Part shown: in pieces, positions 11,657 to 23,934 of the stretch
How positions within the stretch are numbered: the first letter of the stretch is position 1
Layout of the letters: each line of letters opens with the position of its first letter
Origin: Chamaecyparis obtusa
Lineage: Eukaryota > Streptophyta > Pinopsida > Cupressales > Cupressaceae
DNA: 64,000 bases
Reading direction: 5' to 3'
Assembly (NCBI GenBank): GCA_027943335.1
Contig: BSBK01006027.1
Location: 450,001-514,000, forward strand
Translations under genes and position numbers: made by a program
Notes under the pieces: generated by a model
Seen by the model: only the letters and a program-made list of their open reading frames with translations
The model's database searches: none
What the model was told of the DNA's origin: nothing

Positions 11657-14600
11657 TCATGGTGAGGCTGCAAGAGGAAGGCTTTCACCTTCTGTTGCAG
11701 GAACTATTTCCTGAGAGTTTGTTATACTGGGCATGTTGAACTGTTGTAAGAATTCTTCTTTGGTTTGAGGCTTGTGATACAAGTGCAAGCGGTGTCCATT
11801 GACTAGCAGCTTAAATTGTACTGGATCAAGTGTGGTTAGCTGAACTGCTCCATTATCAAAGACATGTTGAATTTCATATGGTCCGAGCCATCTAGTTTGT
11901 AGCTTTCCTAGGTTCTCCTTGTATTTGGAATCAAATAATAAAGTCCAATCTCCTACTTGAAATTGCTTATCTTGATATGTGAATCATGCCATCTTTTCCT
12001 TTGGTTCTGTATTAGTTCTGTTCTCTCTAACACTGACTTGTGCATTTCATCTAAGGAGTTCAGATGGAGGAGACATTCTACTTGTGTTGTAGGAAGATTG
12101 ATGTTTAGTTCAAGTGTTGTGCGTAATGTTTTGTGTTCAAATTCTATGGGCAACATTGTTGCTTTCCCATTCGTCAATTCAAATGGTGTGAACATTGTTG
12201 TTGTCTTCCATGTGGTACGGTAAGCCCAGATTGCCTCTATCAATTGACTGCTCCAATCCTTGTGATGCAATTGTACTATCTTTGTGAGTATGGCCTCTAT
12301 TTCTCTATTGGTCACCTCTGCCTATCTGTTGGCTTGTGGATGATAAGGACTAGACTTCCTATGTCTTATGTTGTACTCCTTCATTAGCTATGTAATTAGG
12401 TTTGATGTGAACTATGCTCCTTGGTCTGTGACAAGCTCTCTGGGGACTCCATATCTAGTAAATATTTCTTCATACAAAAATTTAGCTACTTTTTCATCCC
12501 TTGCAATCTGCATAGCTTTCACTTCCACCCACTTTGTCAAGTAGTCTGTACAAACCAAGATGTAGGATTTTCCATTTGATGGTGGACCAATTGGGCCAAT
12601 GAAGTCCATACCCCACTTGTCAAAAGGTGTTATTACTACCTATGGATTGAGTGGCATCTCATTTGATTTCATTGGTCTGCCCATCCTCTGACATTTATCA
12701 CATTTTTTTGTATAAATGGCTGCATCTTTGTGTAATTGAGGCCAATAATATCCTGTGGTTAAGATTTTCAGGGCTATCCGTTTTGCTAAAAAATGACCTC
12801 CACAAGGCTCATCAAGACAAGCATGGAGTATATCATACACTTCATCTTCTCTCACACATCTTCTCATAATCTGATCTAGACCAGTGTAGAATAGATTGCT
12901 ATCTATCCATGAAAACTGAAAACTTTTCTCTGCAAGCTTTTTCTTGTCTTTCTGAGAAAAATGTGGGGGCATCTTATTTGCTACTAGATAATTGGCTATG
13001 TCTACATACCATGGGTTCTTGATTGCTATGTGGAATAGGTGTTCATCTAGAAAAGCATCTTCAACCTGAGTACTGTATTCATTAGCATTGTGTAGTCTAG
13101 ACAAGTAGTCAACAACTACATTCGCCTTCCCTGGCTTATCAACAATTGTTATATCAAATTCCTACAATAGTAAGAGCCATCTTGCCAACCTTCCTGTTAT
13201 AGTAGGTTTGTTCATCAAATATTTTATTGCAGAGTGATTAGTGTGAACAAAAATAGGATAGCCTGTGACATAATGTCAAAATTTGTTCAATGCATAAACT
13301 ACAACTAGGAGTTCCTTTTTAGTAACTGTGTAGTTCAATTCAGGGCCATGGAGGCTTTTACTGATATAGTAAATTGTATTCTCAAGGTTAGTAGACTTTT
13401 GTCCCAGCACAACATCTATGGCATAATCAAATGCATCTGTATGGATGTGGAATGGAATAGACCAATCTAGACCAATAGGCACCATGTTTTTTGGCTACAA
13501 GCAATCATTTGTCGTATGCCCTCAAATTCTATGATATTCACAATGGCTATTTTCACTCCACTAGCTGGTCTTGTGTTGTGGCTCATAAGGTTGAATGCTA
13601 GGTAGATTAATGATGTTGTTAGCTATGAGGGTCTTTAATGCTTTTTCGAGGGGTTCACCCAAAGGTGTGAAGTTCCTCTTAGGAGTTGGTGCCAAGAATT
13701 TGTCAGATTTCTTACTTCTTTGATTGTTCCCTTGCTTGCCACTATTAGTATTGTTGTTGAAAGGTGTCTTGGAGACCTGATTTGCATTGTTCACCTAATT
13801 AGGTGTTCTTGTGAGAGCAAATGGAGTCACCTTCAAATTATTAGAATCAACAACCCCGTCATTAACTACTCCTTTATTATTGTTCTTCAATCCAAACTGA
13901 TTATAGCTATTGGACCAAGTCTTATTTTGATTATTGTTATTATTGGAGTTATTGTTGTTGGAGTTATTCTTGTTATCTTTATACAATTTCAACTCTCCAC
14001 TTTTAACCAACACTTCTTCCATTGTCACTCTATTTTTGATAAGATCTTGGAAGGTCTTGGGACATTGCATTCTCAATCGGTAGTTCATCTCATTGCTCAA
14101 GCTATTGATGAAGATGTCCATCTTCTCTTTTTTGGGCACACTCCTAGGATATCTAGCAAATACCGTCCTCCATCTTTGTAGGAAAATGAGGACTACTTCT
14201 CCATCCTTTTTTTTGGTATTACATAACATTATCATTGTGACCTCATGCTTGATGTAATATGAGTAATGTGCCACAAATTTTGAAGCTATCTCTTCAAAGG
14301 TTTTAATGCCGGAAGGTAGTTTAGAAAACCACTCCATGGCCATACCTCCTAAGCTTCATGGGAATAGTCTAATTAAATAAGTGGTATCGTGCATGAACTC
14401 CAAGCTCAATGCACAAAATTCCCATAGGTGATCTTGAGGATCCGATATTCCTTCGTATTTATCATACTTGGGAAACACTACATTGATCGGGAATGGTACC
14501 ATGACTAGACTTTTATCAAATGGAAATGGACACAATGCTTCTATAGAAAAGGGTTTAGGAGCCCCACTTTTCTTGATTGTATCTAGTTGCATTTGAAATA

Positions 14601-15144
14601 TCTTAAACTGCTTGTTCATGATGTCAATGGGACTCTCTTCAACTTCTGGTGGTCTAAGTTGATTAACGTCATAATCACAGGGAAGTTTAAGACCTGCCTG
14701 GGCTAGGTCTAGAAAGTATTTTTCTTTATCTCTTGCCATTGCTTTTTCCATGAGTTTTATGAAATACGGGCTTTGAATAGCTTCATCAACCTTGTCATCG
14801 GTTGCATCTTTGGTAGTTGGTTCGGTATTAGCTCTATGGTTAGTGGTATCATTTCCTTGGGTATTTTGATCCATCCCTCCATTATTAGTATTACCCTAAT
14901 TATTCAGGTCGATACCTCCATTATTATTATTACCCAAGCCACCAAAGTAAATCATGTTGGTTTCCTTTTCTTGAACGGGCTTTTTGGGTATTCTTAGAGT
15001 GGTGAAAGTATCTTTCGGGAAAGGAAGCTCTTCTCTTAGGTAAGTCCCATCTGCTTGTAATTTTTTCTTGACGTAGTATGATCTAGTAAAAGAAGGCATG
15101 AACAAACCACTTGGAAAATAAGATTCAATCGTGCCTATGGTCAA
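11657..15144 (-). pseudogene. Degenerate gag-pol lacking protease and reverse transcriptase
   Basis: One frame runs from 15144 to about 11955, then shifts by one base to a second frame ending at TGA 11657-11659. In order: Gag N-terminus (15144-14356), capsid (AMEWFSKLP, 14343-13795), Asn-rich linker, a zinc-knuckle-like CEYH...GHTTNDC (about 13500-13540), then directly Ty3 RNase H (HIHTDAFDYAID, about 13440), the integrase HHCC zinc region (12830-12690), the integrase core (WGMDFIG at about 12600, VTDQG at about 12420, AEVTNR at about 12310) and the C-terminal GDWTLLFDS region (after 11955). Protease and RT are absent, yet the frame is kept across the junction near 13485. Most interrupting codons are TAG or TGA where the family has Gln or Arg. 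No functional polymerase can come from this copy. Confidence 0.8.
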
Positions 15145-15299
15145 ATCCTTGTGAAATTTTCAAAAATTGTGTAGAACTAGGATTTTCAACTAGGCTGGAT
15201 GTTGGAACAACAAGAACACTGAAAAGGGTATCTGGATATGTGATCAAATTTTTTTGAACCCCTTGGTAAATACTCATTGTTTTCTCTTTTGTGTTTCTG

Positions 15300-15560
15300 G
15301 GCGTCACTTGCCTAAGTGTAGGCGTGACTTAAAAATTGGTTTGCGTTGACTGGAATTGATTTAGGCGGCACCCTGTAGGTATTCAGGTGACACTTTACTG
15401 TTGATAGGCATTTTTCCAATTTTTACAGGCGTCATTTAATATGTCTCAGGCGTGACTTTGCAATTGATACGCATTTCCTGAAAAGTCACAAGTGTGACTT
15501 TACTACTGATAGGTGGTATTTTTCTGTGCACAGGCGACACTTTGCAGACCAGGTTGTAAA
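15300..15560 (-). repeat. Leader repeat cluster, GTCACGCCT-type (proximal)
   Basis: Read on the sense (minus) strand, six to eight irregularly spaced copies of a heptamer to nonamer such as AAAGTCACGCCT, AAATGACGCCT and GTGTCGCCT occur every 20-40 bases between the leader and gag. The same motif recurs at 16980-17420 and in the plus-strand element at 23935-24320. Confidence 0.6.
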
Positions 15561-16680
15561 TTTTTGAATTTTTTAAACGTTGTAAGATCAAGTCTGTGGA
15601 ATTTTCTTGTTTGAAAATGAAACACAATCGCAACACAAACATCATATTTTAACCATGTCCCTAAAACACACTAAAGTGTATATTCTCGATCGTTTTCCAC
15701 AAGTATTGCACAAGAAATTCTTCCAAGTAGTCTACCTATAGTCAATTTTGGCTTTTAACATTGTTGGCTCCATAAGGTAGCTTACTAATTTATCAAGTGT
15801 TTAATGAATAATCCATTCTAAACTATGCCAAGTTCTTTTTCCTACTTGTGGGCTTCCCACACACACAAAAGCATGATTTGGCGCAATCCATGAGGACTAC
15901 TAGAGGAAGTGAAGAAACTTGCACACAATCTAGCCACTTCCCTTTTAAGGAAAAGTGTATTTTTATTATAGTGGGTTGGATATTACTGCGGCAAAGGTGG
16001 TTGTCTCCCACTTGGGTCATTCCCTATCACCGGCCTCGTTAAGGCAATTTCTCAGGAGGCAGGCCTTCTATTGTTCTAGCATGTTCATGTTTAAAACAAG
16101 GAAATGGAGTTAAGAACAAGTTTTTGGGAATTTGCTTCACCAAAAGGTGAAGAGCATATCCCTAACTTTCCTTAAATTTCCCAAACACAATTAGCAATGT
16201 TCAATTTCTTTCACCCACTAACTATAGGGATTTGAGTATTTCTACTCTCCTCCACAAACAAAGGGGCTTTGATTTTTATGTGTTTGATTCCTCAACCTTT
16301 CTTATTAATCAAAAAGTTCAACACCTTTGGCATTTTGATTCACTAGAAGAAGTGAAGAGCATACACCTAAATGCTAAAATTTCTAACCAAAGAGAGATTG
16401 TTTGGTAATTACTAGATTTGAAAATGCTCCAATGCCACAATCTAAGGGAAAATATTGACTAGTTTAAGGCTTACCTCTCCTTGTAGCTCGCATAAGCTAG
16501 GGGCATTTTTAAGTGATTTTGTCATTTTTCACCTTACCTTGGCAATAGCTCCTTTCCAAATGTGCTTATCCACCAGCAAGTTAGTCAACACAAACAATCA
16601 CAATGAAGGAAACCAAATCAAAATTGAAGAAGCAAAGTTTGTATTGAATCTTAAACCTTATTTGCAAATTTTGATGAAAA
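15561..16680. other. Non-coding leader of the minus-strand Ty3 element
   Basis: No ORF with a recognisable domain. The sequence lies between the two repeat clusters of the leader. Short ORFs here have no family resemblance. Confidence 0.4.
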
Positions 16681-16686
16681 CTTGAA

Positions 16687-16902
16687 CTAAGGAGAGAAAA
16701 TCCAATTGAGAGATACAAATTTATTTTTGTAAGCTTCTATGATTCTGAGATAGTTCTGATATACCTTGTTTTCTTCTTCTTGTGACTCCTCAAGAACCGA
16801 TTTGATGTGCTCAAAATTCTCTTTCTTGATCTTCCTAGCCAAAGCCTTGTCTTCTTGGTTGAACTTGCTCTCTGGCTTTTGAACCTTTCTGTCCCTGCTC
16901 AT
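16687..16902 (-). CDS. Small Lys/Glu-rich ORF upstream of gag
   Basis: A 71-codon ORF starting MSRDRKVQKPESK, highly charged and predicted helical (KIKKENFEHIKSVLEESQEE). It lies upstream of gag in the leader of the minus-strand Ty3 element. A similar short basic/charged ORF precedes gag in the plus-strand Tat-type element (25458-25691). Ogre/Tat elements are known to carry an extra ORF before gag, so this may be a reduced version. Function unknown. Confidence 0.4.
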   Translation of the reverse strand: MSRDRKVQKPESKFNQEDKALARKIKKENFEHIKSVLEESQEEENKVYQNYLRIIEAYKNKFVSLNWIFSP

Positions 16903-16979
16903 TTACAGTAAAAAAAAATATAGACAGAGAGTGAGATAACTGAATTTATCAATCTGACATCAAATTAAAATAAAACATA

Positions 16980-17420
16980 GTAGGCGTCATTGTCTAGCTA
17001 ATAAGCGTAATTAAACTGTTAGCAAGCGTAACTTTAACAATAGCGACATCACTTTCCAGTGGCTCAAGCGTTATTTAAAGTTACTCAGGCGTGACAATTT
17101 ATTTACTAAGCGTAACAATTAATGCAAACTGTGTAATATAAGCTATTAAAAGTGGCAATTCACAAAAATTAAACATCGGTTAGAAGATACTAGGCATGAC
17201 TGTTTGCTGTAAATTGCATTGTAAAGCTCTCCACAGGAGGTAAAAGATAGAGAATAAGCGGCACTTCTTTGGTCGCAGGTGTCACTTTACACTCCTGAGC
17301 GTGACAATTTATCTCTCAGGCACAATAATTTATCTAGTAGGCGTCAGATAACTGCTATTAAGCGACATAACAGTAGGTACATGCGTCAGTTAATTCTTTG
17401 TACGTGTCATTTTACCCATT
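16980..17420 (-). repeat. Leader repeat cluster, GTCACGCCT-type (distal)
   Basis: About fifteen degenerate copies seen on the plus strand as AGGCGTGAC, AAGCGTAAC or AGCGGCAC, i.e. GTCACGCCT on the element's sense strand, spaced 15-40 bases. The block lies just downstream of the primer site in element orientation. Confidence 0.65.
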
Positions 17421-17497
17421 TTCTACAAAAATTTCATGTAAAAGTGAAGATACAAACACACAAAAACATGATAGAAATGTTAGAAATGAGGCTTACT

Positions 17498-17515
17498 GCC
17501 CCACAGTGGGTGCCA
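17498..17515 (-). other. Primer-binding site, tRNA-Lys-like
   Basis: The minus strand reads TGGCACCCACTGTGGGGC next to the LTR end. Compared with the complement of the plant tRNA-Lys 3' end as I remember it (TGGCGCCCACCGTGGGGC) it differs at two positions, both CpG to TpG/CpA changes, as expected from methylated-C deamination. Confidence 0.6.
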
Positions 17516-17517
17516 TT

Positions 17518-19936
17518 TGTGTGTGTATGCTAAACACCTTCATGAAATTAGGATATTTAACTAACAATTCAAAGAAAATGCAATACAAATTTAACTAGGA
17601 ATTGAAACTAAAGTCCATGACATCTCATGGTTCTCTAATCAGATGTGGTAAGTGAAGCTCTCAGCTCAATCTCCACTAGTGACACTTCTAAAATGAGAAA
17701 ATATGATGCTACAAATGCTTATTCTAGCTCACTAACTCTCAAATTGATACAAAGATAATTCAAATGCTCTCAAATGCTCTTGATTGCTATGAAATTGACT
17801 ATAATAAGGATGCTTTGCAAATGAATTTCTAAGATGATTATTGCTCTCAAAATGCCTCATACTTATAGTAAATTCCCAAGGGTAGGGGGTAGAGTGAATT
17901 AACCATGATTTACCTTTGGTTGAGTCAAATAATTTGTAATGTTTTTAAATGGGGGGACAATTTAAAGGTTTGTCTCAAAGCTTTGGACAAAATGACAAAA
18001 TTGAGTGGATGAGATTGAAACTTTAAAATGAGTGATCAAGATTCATTTTTTTTTGAGTGATTTATGTCTTTTTGTCCTCAATTCTCATTGGTTGCTCAAC
18101 TTTGTTGAAAGATATTAGGATTAATTAAATTCAATTAATTAATTAAATTTAACCATGTAAGGGAATAGGTTCATTTTGATTTTTGATTTAACAACTATAC
18201 AATTAATTGATTAAAATCAATTATATAGTGCTTTGTTAATATGATTTAGAACAACAAGGAGGGGGGGTGAATCAGTTGTTCTCAGGTCCAGATGTATAAA
18301 ACAAACTTAAATTTTTTTTCTTTAAATCAGATCTAACAACCAAAACCAACTTGGTCATCACTGATTCTATAATAGAAACATATAACATTGCAGTCCACTA
18401 CCCAGCTGTATCTAACTTGTAAAACATAGAAATGTTTAAACCAAAATATTCACACAAGCATTGACACTAGGATTTATAGTGGAAACCCAATATGGGAAAA
18501 ACCACTTTGTAACATGCTACTATTATTTTCACTCTTCTGAAGTGAGCTCGGTTAAAAGCCAACCCTATCAAAGGTTACAATACACATTGTTAGGTGTGAC
18601 CCGGTTAAAGGATTTCAATCACTCTGTTATAAGTGAGCCTTGTTATAGGACTTACATACATTCCATTAGAATGCAACCTTGTTCAAAGGATTTAAACATA
18701 TGACTTTTAGGTCAACCTTTGTTAAAAGGATTTTGACTGTTACAATGGTTAGAAAGTAGCAGCAATATTGATCTGAAAAACATACAACTCACTTTGCAAA
18801 TATCAGATCCAATTCCGTACACAAATGCTGGTTTACTGACTTTGAAACTTTTCCATCTCCATCTTTGATCTACTCGAAACTTTTCTTCAAGCAATCACCA
18901 CACTTCTCCTTCAGCCTTTTCTACTTATACAGTCAATAACATCTATCGATCTTCCAACATCCTCTTTTCACCCATGCACACACATACCTAATGCTTAGGT
19001 TCCCTTGATACTTCCTCAATTAGGTTAATTTATCTTTTGCCACTCAATCTCCTTCGTAGATCTTAGGGTTAGGTCAGAATCATTGAATCTACCCACTTTA
19101 TGTTCTTCGGCTCCTTTTCTAGAAACATCTCGAATCTCTTAAAGATTTACAATAAAATGTTTTTCAGTGCAGTCAATGCTTTCAAACAATCAATAAATAA
19201 AGTCAACATGTTTTACATAATCTAAGAATTCAACAATGTCGGCTCCAAATCTGAATTCTCTTCAAATATAAAAATATTGATGCTCGGTCAATATTGTGAT
19301 CAACTACTCGGTCTTCATGTAAAAAGCTTGGTCATTACTAAAAATGTTTCCTTGGCTTATACTGTCTTTCTCGACAATTAACTGATGTTCGATTGACACT
19401 AGAATTTTGCTTGGCATATACTGACTCGGTCGACACTAACATTACTCGGCTTGAACATGATTTCTCCATTTTTGCTTGGTCAAGCCTACCAGTTTAGTCT
19501 TCAATCTTACTAAGATAAACAATACACTGTCTCATCATTGTACAACATAGTCAAGTACACTTTGTAGTATCAAGATAACTCAACCTTTCCTTAGGTGCTA
19601 TTGTTACCATCCTTTCTTTCCCTTCTTCACAACAATATAATAGATATAGTACTTTCCTAAGTAACAACAGTCTTACCAGTTAAGGTTTGACATCAATGAC
19701 AACACAAAAATTGCTTCAATTGCAGTTTCCAACACTTTTCACCCCTTTAAGCTTTGATTTAATTATTTAATGTCATTATTTGATTTTTCTTTTGATTTAA
19801 TTGATTTTGTCCGATTTGATTTAATAAATGCCCATTTTAATTTGATTTGATCTTTTTTTATGAGAATTAGTGCATTTTGATTGAGATTTTGCAATTTGAT
19901 GATTTAAAAGCACTTGTCCATTTTTGAGTGTCTACA
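17518..19936 (-). repeat. 5' LTR of the old minus-strand Ty3 element (interrupted)
   Basis: In element orientation the LTR starts TGTAGACACTC at 19936 and ends in CA at 17518, two bases before the primer site. A 1.5-kb LTR-like sequence (18234-19737) is embedded; without it the LTR is about 0.9 kb. A TATA-like CTATAAGTATG on the minus strand near 17870 fits a promoter. The partner LTR is not in the window, so the ends rest on the primer site and on the TGTAGACAC start shared with the neighbouring elements. Confidence 0.5.
18234..19737 (+). mobile_element. Probable solo LTR of another retrotransposon
   Basis: Starts TGTTAATATG and ends CCAACA (TG...CA). Near its start it has the run GGAGGGGGGGTGAATCAG, a sequence commonly seen at the beginning of some plant LTRs. 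No coding sequence and no second LTR are visible. Flanking bases (TGCTT left, CTTTT right) do not form a clean target duplication, so the boundaries are tentative. Confidence 0.35.
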
Positions 19937-19940
19937 GTAC

Positions 19941-20916
19941 TGCAATACCTAAAATGTAGTGTTAATGAATGCAAAGTAAACTAAGCATTCAACAAAACAA
20001 AGAAGATAAACACCTATGATTAGACTTACAAAATGAAGACAAAGACACTCAAAAGCAATAAAAACCTTCAAGCAAACCTTCAAGATGTAGAAGATTTGTC
20101 CAAAGGATGGAATGTGTGCTCAATGATCTATGCTTCAAGCTTCAATAGAGAAAATGGCATGATAACTTTGCTTCAATGGTGGATGAAAATGAAGGAGGAG
20201 AGCTTCTCTTTTATAGAAAGATGGGTGAAACGGATGGTCAAGATTAAGGGGCAAAAGAGGAGTGAGCAACGGTGGAGATGCATCCAAGAGAGAGCACATG
20301 GATTGTGCTTTCTCAAATGCATAGCATTGTGACAAGTGTCACAATGGGGGAGGATGAGAGGAGAGGCACCTTTGGAATGTGTGAGAGGGGACAAGTGTGT
20401 AAGAGGTGTAAGAGGCTTTTGATTTCTCATTGGAGGATGTGGAGGTGATGTCATAAGGGGTTGACTTTGGGGTGGATTAGCATTCTTTAATCTTGGATTA
20501 TGATTGTGCACATGCTTAGGAGGTGATTAGGCTTGGTAAGTGGAGGATTAGGGAGATGTGATGGAGGAGAGAGAATGAGTAGAGGATTAAATTAGCTAAG
20601 TATGGATTATTAGCTAATAGGGGAGGTTTAGAATTAAATATTTTATTTAATTTCAAGTGGGAGGAAAAGAGGATTTATGAATTAATTTATTTAGATAAAT
20701 GTATCCATTTAAATTAATAGAGGAATAAGGATTTAATTAATTATCAGACTATAAGTTTGTCATTTTGATAATTAATTGAGCTATAGTTAATTAATTAAAT
20801 TAATTAACTAGGGGATGACATAAATTAAATAAATAAATAATATTTAATTAACAAGATGTCCTAGGAAAAGACTAAATATGATTACCAAATTATGTAATCA
20901 AATTTAGGTGTCTACA
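19941..20916 (-). repeat. 3' LTR of outer non-autonomous element
   Basis: On the minus strand it begins TGTAGACACC and ends in CA. It is a near-identical direct repeat of 43553-44528. AT-rich TTAATTAA clusters fill the U3 part. Small ORFs within it are shared by both LTRs and have no known domain. Confidence 0.9.
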
Positions 20917-20931
20917 TTTTGCCCCTCTTTG
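20917..20931 (-). other. Polypurine tract of outer element
   Basis: The minus strand reads CAAAGAGGGGCAAAA directly before the 3' LTR start. It is identical to the tract of the inner plus-strand element at 36304-36318. Confidence 0.8.
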
Positions 20932-20989
20932 ACGTAGTGTTAAAATAACACTACTTCAAAGACGTTTTTAGCAATAAAGAGATGACACG

Positions 20990-22554
20990 AAGAATGGAAT
21001 AGGTAATAGAGTTGCCCTAGTTATGGGTCAAGATGGTTAGACTGGGTGATGGATTGATAGGAGATGAGGAAGGATGATGCCCCCTCGAGAGGACGAGTGG
21101 GTTGAAGAGAACATAGGTGTACTCTCGAAATGGATAAGAGGATGCATGCAGGATGAGGGTAAGAATGTGAGGCGAAGGAGGTGGATAGGTTTGCATCATG
21201 ACGAGGTGCTTATAGGGGAAAGATGGGTGAAAGGAGATGTAAGGAAGATGTTTGTTTTGGGGATTTTGGCTTAGGATTATTGCTGGGATTGGGGTGGGAG
21301 GATGTGAAAGAGAAGCTCATGAGTGACTTGCTTTTTGGGATGATGCTTTGATACTGGATAGGGATGATGGGAGCTTTGTTCGAATGTTTGATAGGATGGA
21401 GGATATTTAGTGAAGTTTGAGCGTGGGGTGTTCCGAAGGAACACCACCATGTAGTTTGAGAACTTATTTTGATATAGCAATAGAAGGGACGAGCCAAAGT
21501 TACCAAGAACGTGAGGCCATGTCACTAGTGTTGCATAGGACTGACATGAAAAATGCCCCAGCATCACGCATGCACCTGGAAGGAAACATGGTGGAAATGA
21601 TGCGGGGGAACCCACAAACAAACAAGACTTCCCAAGTGCACCAAGTAACCCAGAAGATCACTTGTGAACCATTCAAGGGTCATGTCCGACTAACTCACAG
21701 ACAAAAAAGATCAAGACCTGGCCCCAAGTTTCAGCATTCATAGCGCACCATGATATAAAGGATCGTAGTGACCATGAGGAGGTGGACCAAGGAAGCCCAA
21801 GATAAAAGATAAACAAAGATCCAAAAGTACTAGAGAAATAAAAGTATCTCACAAAATCTTTTTCCATAGGGAGGATGATGGATGATGACTAATTTGATTG
21901 GTCTGATATGAGGAAGGATACATCCTACGAAGACTGATGATGGTTGGATGGACTAGGATTCTTATGACAAGAGATATGGAAGACACTTTAACCTCGCAGG
22001 GGCCTGGGGATGATTGCTGAAGCGCTAGTTAGATAGGGACATAGGTCATGATGACGCAAGGAGTGACTTACACAAAGGATGGGACCTAAAAGACACATAT
22101 GTACAAATGGGCCTAGGTGGGGACAAGATTGATGCTATGGTATAGGAATAGGATGTACACGGGATCTAGGGATGAAGCTGATGCTGGAAAGATATGTGAG
22201 ATGATGCCCCAGATGGGCTGGAAAGCCAAGATGGATTGATGGTGGATAGGGTGATGACGGAATGGGAAGGATGCATCCCAATGATGATGATTGGATTGAG
22301 ATCAAGACTTGCAACAAGAAATAAGGATGTGATTGGATGTTTGATTTTGGATATCTTAGAGGATATGGATAGGAATTGCATATGATGGTAGATTTCTACT
22401 AGCATTAGGATATGAATGGATGACACTGGATTACATGGGGGGGGGGTAGCCTAGAGCTAGATACGATTGACAAGGGAAGTACTAGGTGATGGAAAGATGG
22501 AGGAAATGTTGAGGGATGGGGATGGAGGAACTGCTAATGGATTTGGATAGAGGG
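20990..22554 (-). pseudogene. 3' part of Pro/Ser/His-rich ORF relic of outer element
   Basis: The plus strand is GGATGG/GATGAGG-rich, giving Pro/Ser/His/Ile-rich minus-strand ORFs (for example 22426-22166, 21621-21277, 21506-21210). Composition and local repeats match 37617-41106, the part of the same element beyond the inner insertion; the junction bases on both sides are the GAGGG duplication. No domain is recognisable. Confidence 0.5.
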
Positions 22555-23851
22555 TGTAGACACCGGAAAATCCTTCAGAAAATAAATTATTTTTGTTTTT
22601 TGAAAATCCTTGATGACATCATCATTTATTAATTAATTAATTATTTAATTAATTAATTTATTTTTATGGCATTAAATCCCTCTCTCTTAATTAAAAATCT
22701 TTAATTAAGGAATCTAGCCTAAAAATGTCATTTGGACATATCCCTAATTTATTAATTATTTAATTAATAAATTGACCAAAAAACTTCAAAAATAAATTAA
22801 TTTATTTTTAATTTATTTTTTATCCCAAACTTGGCCAATTTTCTTAAGACCACTAACCTCTTCCAAAATCTTCTAATCCCTTCTTAATTTCGTTTAAAAG
22901 GCTAATCCCATCTTTTCTAACCCTAATCTCAAGGTTAAATATTTAATTAAGGTTAAATATTTAATTTTCATATTTATTAAAAATATTTTAATAAATATTC
23001 CTAAAACTTAAGCTTTTGGAATGAATAACTTTTATTCCATGAAACTAAGGAGAAATCTAGACTCTTCTAGAATCTTCTCAAATCCACCCTCTTCACCCAT
23101 CCTAATCCTTTTTTTAATCCTAATCCTACCCTTAAGCTTTTGTGCAATCCTAACCAAGCTTAAGATTTTCCTAAACCAAAGCAAAGTCTTTCCTTCCAAA
23201 TATCTCAACCACAAAGCATTTATTGCTTCCCCAAAGTCTTCAAAGCCTCTTAAAGCCCATTCATTGCTCTTACAAGCATTTATTTGGAGAGTTATGAGCT
23301 TGGAGCCCCCTTTGTTGACTCCTTTTTGCCCTTCCCTTTTCCTATAAATACCCTCACTTCCTAAGGCAAATCATCTCTCAACTCTCAAACTCAATAGCAA
23401 AGTTATAATGCCATTTTCATTTTAGCATAAGCATAAGTTCATCATTTTAGATTATTTTCAAGCTTAAATCACATCTAAATTAGCTTAATGGGATTAACAT
23501 AGATTCATTTCTTGTTTTAATCTTAGTTCATCTTTTAGCTTTGCATATTTGTGTGTTCTTGAGGCCTTTGAGGCAAAATAGGTTCCTCATACCTATTTTG
23601 TGTCATTTTGGGTCTTCTTGATCATCAAATCATCCTATTTGCATGCTCCAAGTGCTTGAGTTTGCACACCCACATCCATTTATATCCAAGCATATCAAAT
23701 GGTGCATGGGCGCATCCGTTTTAGGCTTAAACTGAGGTGGCTTTGATTTTAGTTTGTTTACCATTAAATTTGATTTGATAATATGCTATGACGTTTGTTT
23801 GTCTTTGGCCTTCAAAACAGGTTTAGGTGCACGCTCAAATCGTAGTCTACA
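22555..23851 (+). repeat. 5' LTR of inner Tat-type element
   Basis: Perfect 6-bp terminal inverted repeat TGTAGA/TCTACA. TATAAATA at 23343-23350 is the likely TATA box, giving a U3 of roughly 0.8 kb. At five of the eight positions that differ from the 3' LTR, this copy has T where the other has C. Confidence 0.95.
23343..23350 (+). promoter_or_regulatory. TATA box of 5' LTR
   Basis: TATAAATA preceded by a C/T-rich stretch and followed by CCCTCACTTCC. The same sequence is kept in the 3' LTR at 37108-37115. It should drive the genomic RNA of the element. Confidence 0.6.
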
Positions 23852-23854
23852 TTC

Positions 23855-23872
23855 TGGCACGCCCGGTGGGAC
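23855..23872 (+). other. Primer-binding site, tRNA-Arg-like
   Basis: TGGCACGCCCGGTGGGAC, three bases after the LTR end. Its complement has the form of a tRNA 3' end (CCCAC T-stem strand, CGGGCGU acceptor strand, G, CCA), which fits tRNA-Arg, the primer used by Ogre/Tat elements. Identical to the site of the outer element. Confidence 0.75.
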
Positions 23873-23934
23873 ACTAACCACAATCATTTTGATGAAATTA
23901 TACTTTATATGCTTGTATTTTGCAGGAAATAAAG

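Larger units (their letters stand above)
8589..19936 (-). mobile_element. Old minus-strand Ty3/gypsy element, Athila-like layout, RT-less
   Basis: In minus-strand order: 5' LTR (19936-17518, interrupted), primer site (17515-17498), leader with GTCACGCCT-type repeats, small ORF (16902-16687), second repeat block, gag-RNaseH-integrase, third ORF. No 3' LTR was found, so the left end is truncated or too decayed to see; 8589 is simply where the last recognised coding sequence ends. It is the oldest layer: another LTR-like sequence lies in its LTR and the 24.6-kb nested pair abuts it. Confidence 0.6.

Noticed and set aside
18229..19742. Target-site duplication of the embedded LTR-like sequence
   Set aside because: Flanks TGCTT and CTTTT do not match as a 5-bp duplication.
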